Shown: positions 8,019-15,550 of the stretch, one piece after another
Position numbering within the stretch: the stretch's first letter is position 1
Layout of the letters: each line of letters begins with the position of its first letter
NCBI GenBank assembly: GCA_949283145.1
Contig: CASDRL010000022.1
Span: 1 to 62,543 of the forward strand
Origin: an uncultured Clostridia bacterium
GTDB lineage: Bacteria; Bacillota; Clostridia; Christensenellales; CAG-917
Reading direction: 5' to 3'
DNA length: 62,543 bases
Notes under the pieces: generated by a model
The model's input: the letters and a program-made list of their open reading frames with translations, nothing else
What the model was told of the DNA's origin: nothing
Database searches by the model: none
Made by a program: the position numbers and the translations under genes

Positions 8019-9278
8019 ATGAAGGCAGGCAGACAGAGTTTCAAGGCGGAAAAGCCGGTGTATGTGCGCTCGTCTTATACGATCGTCGGACCGAAAGAGG
8101 GGGACGGTGCGTTCGGTCGGATGTTCGATACGGTGCTCGGGGACGACCTTTGGGGAGAAAAGTCCTACGAAAAGGCGGAAAGCAAGATGCACCGCGAAGC
8201 AGTGCGGGGCGCCGTTTGTCTTGCGGGCGTCGGTCTTGAAGGGATAGATCTGATGCTTGCGGGCGACCTGCTGAATGAGATAAGCGCGTCAAGCCTTGCC
8301 ATGCGCTACTTCAAAGTGCCGTTTGCGGGGCTGTATAACGCTTGCTCGACGTTCAGCGAGGCGATTTTGCTCGGCAGCGCGCTCATCGAGGGCGGCGCAG
8401 TGCATACCGTTACATGTTCGACATCCAGTCACTTCGCTTCCGCAGAGAGACAATACCGCTATCCGTTGGAGCTCGGGAACCAACGCACGCCCACTTCGCA
8501 ATGGACGGTGACGGGGGCGGGCTGTACGGTGCTCGGTGACAGGCGTCCGACGGCGGAAGAAGACGAGAAGATGCGAGAGACTTTCGGTGAGCGGATGCGT
8601 GAAATGCGGGAAAGGTTCCTGCGAGACGCCGAAGGCGAGGACGGCGAATGCCGGAGACACGGCGGAAAAGGCGGCGACGGCGACGAAAATCCCTTCTCAA
8701 AAGACGGGATATTGGGAAAATTGAAGAAGAAACTGATCCTGCGCTGCCGTCCCGAGACGCTTGCGGAACCGATGGTGGACGCCTCTTATCGCCGCACGTA
8801 TATCGTAAAGATCACAGGAGGAACGTTCGGGAAAGTGGTGGACTTCGGCATCGACGACGAGAGCAACATGGGCGGCGCGATGGCGCCCGCTGCGGCAGAC
8901 ACGCTGCTTGCTCATTTTGAGGATACCGGCACATCGCCCTCCGACTACGACGCCATATTCACGGGAGACCTGGGCAGATTCGGAAAGGAAGCGTTTGAAT
9001 ATCTGTTGTCTAGGGAAGGAGTAGTGCTCGGAGAAAAACACCGAGACTGCGGTGCGGAATTCTATCTGCCGCGCCAAAAGACCTTTCAGGGCGGATCGGG
9101 AGCGGGGTGCGTGAATGTCGTGTTCAATGCCTACATCGCAAAAGCCCTCGAACGGGGAGAGTTTGGAAGGGTGCTCGTGCTGGCAACGGGGGCACTTCTC
9201 AACAAAGACACGCCGCTGCAAAAGGAGAACATCCCCGGTGTAAGCCACGCTTTCGTTGCCGAAAGTGAGCCTATGTGA
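8019..9278 (+). CDS. spoVAD: Stage V sporulation protein AD with an internal insert
   Basis: SpoVAD is a thiolase-fold protein that binds dipicolinic acid and sits on the spore inner membrane. Family features seen include the GLYNACSTFSEA segment (about 104-115, the thiolase active-site region), GAGCTVLG (167-174), the GAMAPAAADTL stretch and a GGSGAGCVNVV segment near the C-terminus. At 419 residues it is about 80 longer than the usual 338. The excess is a charged, Glu/Arg/Gly-rich insert at about 176-250, between the two thiolase half-domains. The reading frame stays open through it. The core is intact, so I expect a functional protein. Confidence 0.9.
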   Translation: MKAGRQSFKAEKPVYVRSSYTIVGPKEGDGAFGRMFDTVLGDDLWGEKSYEKAESKMHREAVRGAVCLAGVGLEGIDLMLAGDLLNEISASSLAMRYFKVPFAGLYNACSTFSEAILLGSALIEGGAVHTVTCSTSSHFASAERQYRYPLELGNQRTPTSQWTVTGAGCTVLGDRRPTAEEDEKMRETFGERMREMRERFLRDAEGEDGECRRHGGKGGDGDENPFSKDGILGKLKKKLILRCRPETLAEPMVDASYRRTYIVKITGGTFGKVVDFGIDDESNMGGAMAPAAADTLLAHFEDTGTSPSDYDAIFTGDLGRFGKEAFEYLLSREGVVLGEKHRDCGAEFYLPRQKTFQGGSGAGCVNVVFNAYIAKALERGEFGRVLVLATGALLNKDTPLQKENIPGVSHAFVAESEPM

Positions 9279-9407
9279 AAGGGTAGTGCTCTCGAAAACG
9301 CCGAAAAGTATTATACTAAACGGCAAAAATGAGAATAGTTTCGGCGCGCAGAGGCTTGCGCCGCAGCGATTGCGGTGTGTCCGTAAAAGCGCGCAGGAAG
9401 TGAGCAA

Positions 9408-9779
9408 ATGGAAGTTTTTTTGACTTATCTGAAAGTGTTTGCGGTGGGCGGAGCGCTGTGCGCATTCGGTCAGCTGCTCATAAACAAGACCAAAATGTCT
9501 TCCGCACGCATATTGGTGCTTTTTATGCTGCTTGGTCTTGTGCTGGAAGCCGCGGGAGTGTTCGCCTATATAAAAGAGTTCGCCGCGGCGGGCGTCACGG
9601 TGCCCATCACGGGGTTCGGGAGCAGTCTTGCAAAGGGCGCCATCGAGGGCGCGAAGGAGGACGGAGTGCTCGGCGCCGTCGCGGGAGGGCTGAAAGCCGC
9701 CGCCCCCGGCATCTCCGCAGTCATCCTATTCGGATTTTTGTTTTCGCTGATATTCAAATCCCGCAGCAAAAAGACCTGA
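9408..9779 (+). CDS. spoVAE: Stage V sporulation protein AE
   Basis: A 123-residue membrane protein of the SpoVAE/SpoVAEb type, part of the SpoVA dipicolinate channel. Three to four hydrophobic segments and the VPITGFGSSLAKGAIEGA motif, which echoes that of SpoVAC, are visible. The ATG follows AGGAAGTGAG. It is separated from spoVAD by 129 nt, an unusually long gap for this operon, containing a short GCCG/CGGC stem but no clear promoter. A long hairpin follows the stop. Confidence 0.92.
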   Translation: MEVFLTYLKVFAVGGALCAFGQLLINKTKMSSARILVLFMLLGLVLEAAGVFAYIKEFAAAGVTVPITGFGSSLAKGAIEGAKEDGVLGAVAGGLKAAAPGISAVILFGFLFSLIFKSRSKKT

Positions 9780-9820
9780 CCGCGCACCGAAGCATTTTTT
9801 TGCTCTTTTCGGTCGCGGTC
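9778..9820 (+). terminator. Long hairpin after spoVAE
   Basis: GACCGCG pairs with CGCGGTC, extended inward by ACCGAA/TTCGGT. The T-run is weak, so the call as a terminator is moderate. It ends six nt before the -35 box of the next transcription unit. Confidence 0.5.
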
Positions 9821-9825
9821 CGTAT

Positions 9826-9854
9826 TTGATTTTTATGCAAAAGCGGGATATAAT
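9826..9854 (+). promoter_or_regulatory. Sigma-A promoter of the Nudix-HAD pair
   Basis: TTGATT (9826-9831), 17-nt spacer, TATAAT (9849-9854). The predicted transcript starts about 35-40 nt before the Nudix start codon. Confidence 0.75.
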
Positions 9855-9898
9855 GTCTGTGTCCGAAGAGAGCATATTTTTTGTCCGAGGAGGTCTCG

Positions 9899-10513
9899 AT
9901 GGATAATTGGTTGAAATGGGCTGTGGAGATCCAGGCAATGGCGCAATCCGGGCTGACATATACCGACAACCCCTACGATAAAGAAAGATATGAACGGCTA
10001 AGGGAGATAGCCGCGGAGATGATCGCGGAAAAATCGGATATACCGCTCGGGAAAGTGAAGGGGCTTTTTTGCGGAGAAACAGGCTATCAAACGCCCAAAT
10101 TGGATACGCGAGCGGCAATTTTTAAAGACGGAAAAATTTTGCTGGTACACGAAAATAACGGGACATGGTCATTGCCGGGCGGTTGGTGTGACGTTTTGGA
10201 GTCCGTGAGGTCAAATACGATCAAGGAAGTGAAGGAAGAAACGGGCTTGGACGTCGAAGCGCTACGGCTGATCGCAGTGCAGGACAGAAACAAACACAAT
10301 GTTCCCTTATACGCTTACGGGGTGTGCAAAGTGTTTGTATTGTGCAAGATCATAGGCGGCAAATTTGTCGAAAACATCGAAACGACGGAGATCGCGTTTT
10401 TCGATGAGGAGGATCTGCCTATGGATCTGGCAAACGAAAAAACGACCAAAGAGCAAATATTAATGTGCTTTAAGGCAATGAAAAACGAAAATTGGCAGCC
10501 GTATTTTGACTGA
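9899..10513 (+). CDS. Nudix hydrolase with N-terminal Nudix-associated domain
   Basis: A 204-residue protein. Residues 1-65 match the small N-terminal domain often found on ADP-ribose-type Nudix hydrolases. The Nudix box runs from G95 through E101, K109-E110 and E113-E114 to G116, matching GX5EX7REUXEEXGU except that the usual Arg is Lys. The substrate cannot be told; an ADP-sugar or nucleoside diphosphate derivative is the family norm. The ATG at 9899 follows GAGGAGGT; an in-frame TTG at 9881 is less likely. Its stop overlaps the start of the HAD gene, so the two are probably one operon. Lower GC than the sporulation genes on the left suggests a transferred pair. Confidence 0.85.
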   Translation: MDNWLKWAVEIQAMAQSGLTYTDNPYDKERYERLREIAAEMIAEKSDIPLGKVKGLFCGETGYQTPKLDTRAAIFKDGKILLVHENNGTWSLPGGWCDVLESVRSNTIKEVKEETGLDVEALRLIAVQDRNKHNVPLYAYGVCKVFVLCKIIGGKFVENIETTEIAFFDEEDLPMDLANEKTTKEQILMCFKAMKNENWQPYFD

Positions 10514-11178
10514 TGCGGGACGCGCAAATGAAATATCAAAACGTGATTTTCGATTTGGACGGCACGCTGATAGACACCGACAATGCCGTGTTGAAAACCT
10601 GGGAACGTACTTTGCGGGAATGCAGCTTCGGCTATTCGCAAAACGAGCTGCAAAGGGTATTGGGTGTAACGGAACAAGCAGCGTTGCGGGCTTTGAATAT
10701 CTGCCCCGATGAAAAGTTTTCGAACAAATGGATGCGCAATTACGCCCTGTTCGGGGGAGAAGCGAAGTATTTTGCCGGCGTCGAAGAGATGCTCCTGCGG
10801 TTGAAACGGAGCTGTCATACGGTAGGCGTCGTAACATCGAGATATCGGTCTGAATGTGATCTGTTTTTCACGCATCTGCAATTTGACAAATATTTTGACT
10901 TGGTCGTCTGCGCCGATGACACCGAGCGGCACAAGCCTTTTCCCGCCCCGCTGCAAAAGTATATGTCGCTTTTGAAAACATGTCCGTGCGACTGTATTTA
11001 TATAGGCGATATGCCCACCGACATACGGTGCGCGAAAGCCGCAGAAACGGCGTCCGGTCTTGCCTTATGGGGCAAGAAAAACAAAAATACGACCGGTGAT
11101 GCCGACTATATTTTTTATCATCCCGCGGATGTTTTTGGCAATGCCGGACCTTGCGGGGCGGAGCGGGTCAGGGGGTGA
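10513..11178 (+). CDS. HAD superfamily phosphatase (phosphoglycolate phosphatase-like)
   Basis: A 221-residue haloacid-dehalogenase-type hydrolase. Motif I is FDLDGTLIDTD with D14 and D16 as nucleophile and acid/base. A helical cap (about 25-90), motif II (VVTSR), a Lys in HKPFP and motif IV (YIGDMPTD) follow in order. This resembles the PpaX/Gph phosphatase group, but the substrate is not readable from sequence. The start overlaps the Nudix stop (TGATG); an ATG at 10528 (MKYQNVIFDLDG) aligns better with relatives. Its C-terminus overlaps the convergent yunB gene by 11 nt. Confidence 0.82.
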   Translation: MRDAQMKYQNVIFDLDGTLIDTDNAVLKTWERTLRECSFGYSQNELQRVLGVTEQAALRALNICPDEKFSNKWMRNYALFGGEAKYFAGVEEMLLRLKRSCHTVGVVTSRYRSECDLFFTHLQFDKYFDLVVCADDTERHKPFPAPLQKYMSLLKTCPCDCIYIGDMPTDIRCAKAAETASGLALWGKKNKNTTGDADYIFYHPADVFGNAGPCGAERVRG

Positions 11179-11848
11179 GGTCGAGATAGCCGCCGTTTTG
11201 CATGGATCCTCCGAAGTAGAACTCCGGCACTTCACCCACGATGAGATTTTCCGCGACCAACACTTCCGCTTTCACGGTTATTGTGGGCTCGTCGAGGGGA
11301 GTGATGATGTTGATCTCCGCATGTACGTCGATGTAGATCTTGTGCAGGGTCTGGTTGATGCCCGCAGCGGTGAAATAGCTCACAAAGTCGCACAGGGCGG
11401 AGCCTATCGGCATGACGCTGATGGTGACGTCGGGGCCTAGCCCCATCAGGAGCGCGAGTCCCGTGAAAGTGCCGATCGGTATGGATATCTCTTTGAGCCC
11501 CAGTGCGTCCAGGTTGGCTTGGGCGAGCCCCGCGATCTCTCTTGCGATCATATTTATCTCGGGCGAATTCGCCTGCACCATCTCGATGTTGCCTGCGTCG
11601 TCGCGCACGATGGAAAAGAGGTCGTCATATTCCACACCGCCGCCGACTACGGCGGTGACGGCGGTGTTGATCGTCTCGGTGCACATGGCGCGCACCTCGG
11701 CGACCGCGCTCCCCATGACCGTCGGGACGATGTTGTTGCGGAAATAAACGGTGCAGAAGATGAATGCCGCCACGAACAGCGTCAGCGCGACGGCGATGCG
11801 GAAAAATCCCGGTTTGAGTCGTTTTGCACCTTTCTCCATGCCGTACAT
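11168..11848 (-). CDS. yunB: Sporulation protein YunB
   Basis: About 226 residues with one N-terminal membrane segment (FRIAVALTLFVAAFIFCTVYF) followed by a domain facing the intermembrane space. The family signature is seen: asparagine-rich N-terminal helix, the QANSPEINMIAREIA stretch, the GIPIGTFTG-like IPIGTFTGLALLMG, and the C-terminal ISVMPIG...FVSYFTAAGINQTLHKIY block. YunB is a mother-cell sporulation protein needed for full spore formation in B. subtilis; its biochemistry is unknown. The start is uncertain: ATG at 11848 or 11839, both without a strong ribosome site, and a TATAAT-like string overlaps the first. It is convergent with the HAD gene and divergent from pheS. Confidence 0.82.
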   Translation of the reverse strand: MYGMEKGAKRLKPGFFRIAVALTLFVAAFIFCTVYFRNNIVPTVMGSAVAEVRAMCTETINTAVTAVVGGGVEYDDLFSIVRDDAGNIEMVQANSPEINMIAREIAGLAQANLDALGLKEISIPIGTFTGLALLMGLGPDVTISVMPIGSALCDFVSYFTAAGINQTLHKIYIDVHAEINIITPLDEPTITVKAEVLVAENLIVGEVPEFYFGGSMQNGGYLDLTP

Positions 11849-11991
11849 TATATTCGGGAGCGCGTTCGGGCAACACACGGCGGCGTGATCGTAAGACGGG
11901 CGCGGAGTTTTGCTTTCGGCGAAGAGCAAAGTGCGTTTGCCGCCGAACCGCGAGACCGAAGACGCAAATTTGCGCATTTTCCCCGCTTTTG

Positions 11992-12020
11992 TTGACTGCT
12001 GCGGACAAAATTGATATTAT
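11992..12020 (+). promoter_or_regulatory. Promoter of pheST
   Basis: TTGACT (11992-11997), 17-nt spacer, TATTAT (12015-12020). A TATAAT at 12018-12023 would need a 20-nt spacer. The leader is only about 50 nt with one small GTGCGC/GCGCAC stem, too short for a T-box riboswitch. Confidence 0.6.
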
Positions 12021-12074
12021 AATCAAGTTATATTTCGTGTGCGCTTTATGCGCACGCATGTGTACGGAGTTTAC

Positions 12075-13109
12075 ATGAAAGCACAAATCGAAAATGTCAA
12101 GCAGGCTGCACTTGCCGCCGTCGCCGCGGCGGGCACCGTGCAGGAACTCGGAGAGGTCAGAGTGCGCTTCCTCGGCAAGAGCGGCGAACTGACTTCTCTC
12201 ATGAAAGGATTGGGCGCGCTCTCCAAAGAGGAGCGTCCCGAGATGGGCAAGGTGCTCAATCTCGCCCGCACGGAGATCGAGACGGCTCTCGAACAAAAAC
12301 TCGCCGCTGCGGAAGAGCGCGAAAAACAGGCGCGCCTCAGTGCGGAAGCGGTGGACGTCACGCTGCCCGGCAGAAAACCCGTGCGCGGCACTCTTCATCC
12401 GATCACTCAGGTGAGAGAAGACATAGTGCGCGTCTTCCTCGGCATGGGATTCGAGGTGGCGGAAGGTCCGGAGATCGAGAGCGACCTTTACAATTTCCAG
12501 CTGCTCAACGTCCCCAAGGATCATCCCGCACGCGACATGCAGGACACCTTTTACGTCAACGATTCCTTCGTGCTGCGCACGCACACGTCTCCCATGCAGG
12601 CGCGAATGATGACCACGAGAAAGCCTCCCATCCGTGTCGTCATCCCGGGCAGGGTGTACCGTTCGGACGACGACGCGTCCCACAGCCCCATCTTCCATCA
12701 GATCGAGGGGCTCGCGGTGGACAAATATATCACGATGGGCGACCTCGAAGGCTGTCTCACGGCGTTCGCGCAGCAGATGTTCTCCAAGGACACGGAGATC
12801 CGTCTGCGCCCCTCCTATTTCCCCTTCACGGAGCCTTCCGTCGAAGTGGACGTCACCTGCGCGATATGCGGCGGAAAAGGCTGCAGAGTGTGCAAAGGCA
12901 CAGGCTGGGTGGAGATCCTCGGCGCCGGCATCGTGAATCCTGCGGTGCTCGAAATGTGCGGCATCGACAGCAAGGAATACAGCGGTTTCGCGTTCGGTCT
13001 CGGGCTGGAGCGCATCGCGATGATCAAATACGGCATCCCCAACATCAAGCTCTTCTATGAGAACGATGTCAGGTTCTTGAAACAATTCAACGGGGAGGTG
13101 GAAAAATAA
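12075..13109 (+). CDS. pheS: Phenylalanyl-tRNA synthetase alpha subunit
   Basis: A 344-residue class II aminoacyl-tRNA synthetase catalytic subunit, working as an (alpha-beta)2 tetramer with PheT to charge tRNA-Phe. An N-terminal coiled coil (1-85) is followed by the catalytic core. Motif 2 is around RVYRSDDDASHSPIFHQIEG, and motif 3 is FAFGLGLERIAMIKYG. A Cys-rich CAICGGKGCRVC loop, common in Bacillota PheS, lies before GAGIVNPAVL. The ATG at 12075 follows ACGGAGT; longer upstream starts lack this. The stop overlaps the pheT start by one base. A tRNA-Phe gene lies in the same window but is not linked. Confidence 0.97.
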   Translation: MKAQIENVKQAALAAVAAAGTVQELGEVRVRFLGKSGELTSLMKGLGALSKEERPEMGKVLNLARTEIETALEQKLAAAEEREKQARLSAEAVDVTLPGRKPVRGTLHPITQVREDIVRVFLGMGFEVAEGPEIESDLYNFQLLNVPKDHPARDMQDTFYVNDSFVLRTHTSPMQARMMTTRKPPIRVVIPGRVYRSDDDASHSPIFHQIEGLAVDKYITMGDLEGCLTAFAQQMFSKDTEIRLRPSYFPFTEPSVEVDVTCAICGGKGCRVCKGTGWVEILGAGIVNPAVLEMCGIDSKEYSGFAFGLGLERIAMIKYGIPNIKLFYENDVRFLKQFNGEVEK

Positions 13110-15502
13110 TGCTCGCACCAATATCGTGGCTCAAAGATTATGTGGATATCAACGTCACTCCCGAAGAGCTTGCCGCCCGTCTCGTGGCGATCGGCTTTGA
13201 GGTGGAGGGCATAGAATATCAGGCAAAGAAGGCGACTCTCGTCAAGACTTGCAGGATAGTCGCCGTGGAGAAGCATCCCGCGGCGGACAGGCTGCGCGTG
13301 GCTAAGGTCGACATCGGCGGCAAGATCATACAGGTGGTCACAAATGTCCCCGTCGAGGGCGGCGAACTGACCGCGGTGGCTCTTGACGGAGCGAAACTCG
13401 CCGACGGACACGAGATAAAGAAAGGCGCGCTCCGCGGCGTGACTTCGGAAGGCATGCTATGCGGCGCAGAAGAGATCGGTTTCTCCGCCGCGGATATAGA
13501 CGGGCAGAAGGAGGGGGACATCCTGCGTTTCCCGGAGGGCACTCCTCTCGGCGTCGACGCGGCGCCCGCACTCGGGCTCGATGATGTGGTGCTGGACGTT
13601 TCCGTCACCGCCAACCGCCCCGACTGCAACAGCATTTATAAACTTGCAAAGGAAGTCGCCGTCGCACTCGGCACCGAGTGCCGTGAGCCGGAGATCGGCT
13701 ATGAAGCGACGGGCGCGGACGTCGGCGAGGCGGTGAGCGTCGAGGTGAAGAACCGCGAGCTCTGCCCGAGGTATATGGCGGCTTGCGTGAGAGACGTGAA
13801 GATCTTCCCGTCTCCCGCAAAGATGCGTATGCGCCTGAGAGCGGTGAGCATCCGTCCCATCAACAACATCGTTGACATCACCAACTACGTCCTCATCGAG
13901 ATAGGGCAGCCCATGCACGCCTTCGATCTGAGATATCTTGCGGGAGGTAAGATCGTGGTGCGCAATGCGGAAGAGGGCGAGCACATCGTCACCCTCGACG
14001 GCAAGGACAATACGATGACCTCATCAATGCTCGCGATCTGCGACGCGGAAAAGCCCGTTGCGGTCGCCGGCATCATGGGCGGGGAGTACAGCGGCATACA
14101 GGCGGACACTTCCACCATCATATTCGAGTCCGCCAAATTCGCGCGTGACAGCGTGAGACGGACTTCCCGTGCGCTCAACCTGCGTTCGGACAGCTCCGCA
14201 CGCTTTGAGAAAGGCATCGATTTCGCCTCTCAGGAATACGGTCTCGAGCGCGCGCTCACCCTCGTCTATCAGACGGGCAGCGGCGTCATCGGCAAGGGCG
14301 TCATCGATGTCAAAGTGGACTACGAAAAGGTCAGGGACATTCCCTTCACGGTGGAGAAGATAGAGCGCATCCTCGGCTGCGAAGTGCCGGAAGGCGAGCT
14401 TGTCGCCATCCTTTCCCGTCTCGGCATCCCCGTGGACAAAACGGGGGAGGGCGCGTTTGTGGCTCACGTCCCCGACGCCCGTTCGGACATGGACGGCGTG
14501 AACGATATCGCGGAAGAGTTCATCAGAGTGTACGGTTATGCGCACGTCAAGCCCACGCTTTTCGCGCACGCGGCGCTTACGCGCGGCGGCGTGCCCGCGG
14601 ACATCGCCTTCCGCAACAGGGTGAAAAACGAACTTGCGGCGGCAGGACTCAACGAATGCATAACCTATTCCTTCACTTCGCCCGCATTTGCGGACAGGCT
14701 GCGCATCCCCGCGGACAGTCCTTTGAGACAGTGGGTGGAGCTGGTCAATCCTCTCGGCGAGGCGCTCAGCGTCATGCGCACGGTGCTCACGCACAGCATG
14801 CTCGAGGTGCTCGCCTACAATGCGGCGCACTTCAACAAGAGCGCGGCGCTTTTCGAGATCGCAAAGACCTATCATCCCAAGGCGCTGCCGCTTACGGAGC
14901 TCCCCGAAGAAAAGGAAAAGCTCGTCATCGGCATGTACGGTGCGGACGCGGACTATTTTGCGCTGAAAGGCGTGCTTGACGCGCTCTTCGACGCCCTTCA
15001 CACCGAGGCAGATTACAGCCGTTCGACACTCCCGTTCCTGCATCCCGGAAGAGGCGCGGACATCACCGTGAACGGGAAACGGGTCGGCTATCTCGGCGAG
15101 ATCCATCCCGATGTCGCAGAGGAATACGGCGCGGATGTCAGGCTTTACGCGGCGGAGCTCGATCTTGACGCTCTTGCTCCCGAATGCGCCGGAGTCGCGC
15201 GGTTCAAAGAGTTCTCCAAATATCCGCCGGTGGAGCGCGACCTCGCCGTCGTTGTCGCGGAAGGAGTCGCCGCAGGCGATATGGTGAAAGCAGCTAAAAA
15301 CGCGGGCGCAGAGCATATGACCGACGCCGGAGTCTTCGACGTCTACCGCGGAGCTCAGGTCGGCGAAGGGCTGAAGAGCGTCGCTATGAATTTCTCCTTC
15401 GCTTCCGCGGAGCGCACGCTGACCGACGACGAGATCGCCGCTGAAATGGCGCTCATACTCGCAGCGCTTGAAAAGGAGTTCGGAGCCAAGATCCGCGCTT
15501 GA
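13109..15502 (+). CDS. pheT: Phenylalanyl-tRNA synthetase beta subunit
   Basis: A 797-residue beta subunit, the usual length. Domains in order: N-terminal fragment, tRNA-binding EMAP/OB domain (about 40-150), B3/B4 editing domain (about 210-380, which in relatives removes mischarged Tyr), B5 domain (about 400-475), a degenerate synthetase core, and the C-terminal FDX-ACB anticodon-binding domain (about 705-797, starting at KEFSKYPPVERDLA). Starts at the last base of the pheS stop (TAATG), so translation is likely coupled. Nothing is missing or odd. Confidence 0.97.
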   Translation: MLAPISWLKDYVDINVTPEELAARLVAIGFEVEGIEYQAKKATLVKTCRIVAVEKHPAADRLRVAKVDIGGKIIQVVTNVPVEGGELTAVALDGAKLADGHEIKKGALRGVTSEGMLCGAEEIGFSAADIDGQKEGDILRFPEGTPLGVDAAPALGLDDVVLDVSVTANRPDCNSIYKLAKEVAVALGTECREPEIGYEATGADVGEAVSVEVKNRELCPRYMAACVRDVKIFPSPAKMRMRLRAVSIRPINNIVDITNYVLIEIGQPMHAFDLRYLAGGKIVVRNAEEGEHIVTLDGKDNTMTSSMLAICDAEKPVAVAGIMGGEYSGIQADTSTIIFESAKFARDSVRRTSRALNLRSDSSARFEKGIDFASQEYGLERALTLVYQTGSGVIGKGVIDVKVDYEKVRDIPFTVEKIERILGCEVPEGELVAILSRLGIPVDKTGEGAFVAHVPDARSDMDGVNDIAEEFIRVYGYAHVKPTLFAHAALTRGGVPADIAFRNRVKNELAAAGLNECITYSFTSPAFADRLRIPADSPLRQWVELVNPLGEALSVMRTVLTHSMLEVLAYNAAHFNKSAALFEIAKTYHPKALPLTELPEEKEKLVIGMYGADADYFALKGVLDALFDALHTEADYSRSTLPFLHPGRGADITVNGKRVGYLGEIHPDVAEEYGADVRLYAAELDLDALAPECAGVARFKEFSKYPPVERDLAVVVAEGVAAGDMVKAAKNAGAEHMTDAGVFDVYRGAQVGEGLKSVAMNFSFASAERTLTDDEIAAEMALILAALEKEFGAKIRA

Positions 15503-15550
15503 CGATCGTCGGGGCAGACGCATCCGCGCCTGTCCCGCGGACATGACCGT

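Noticed and set aside
9288-9317. Promoter before spoVAE (TATACT at 9312-9317)
   Set aside because: No -35 at a usable spacing; the box lies within a small GCCG/CGGC stem.
12024-12074. T-box riboswitch upstream of pheS
   Set aside because: The leader is about 50 nt; too short for the T-box core and no terminator is visible.
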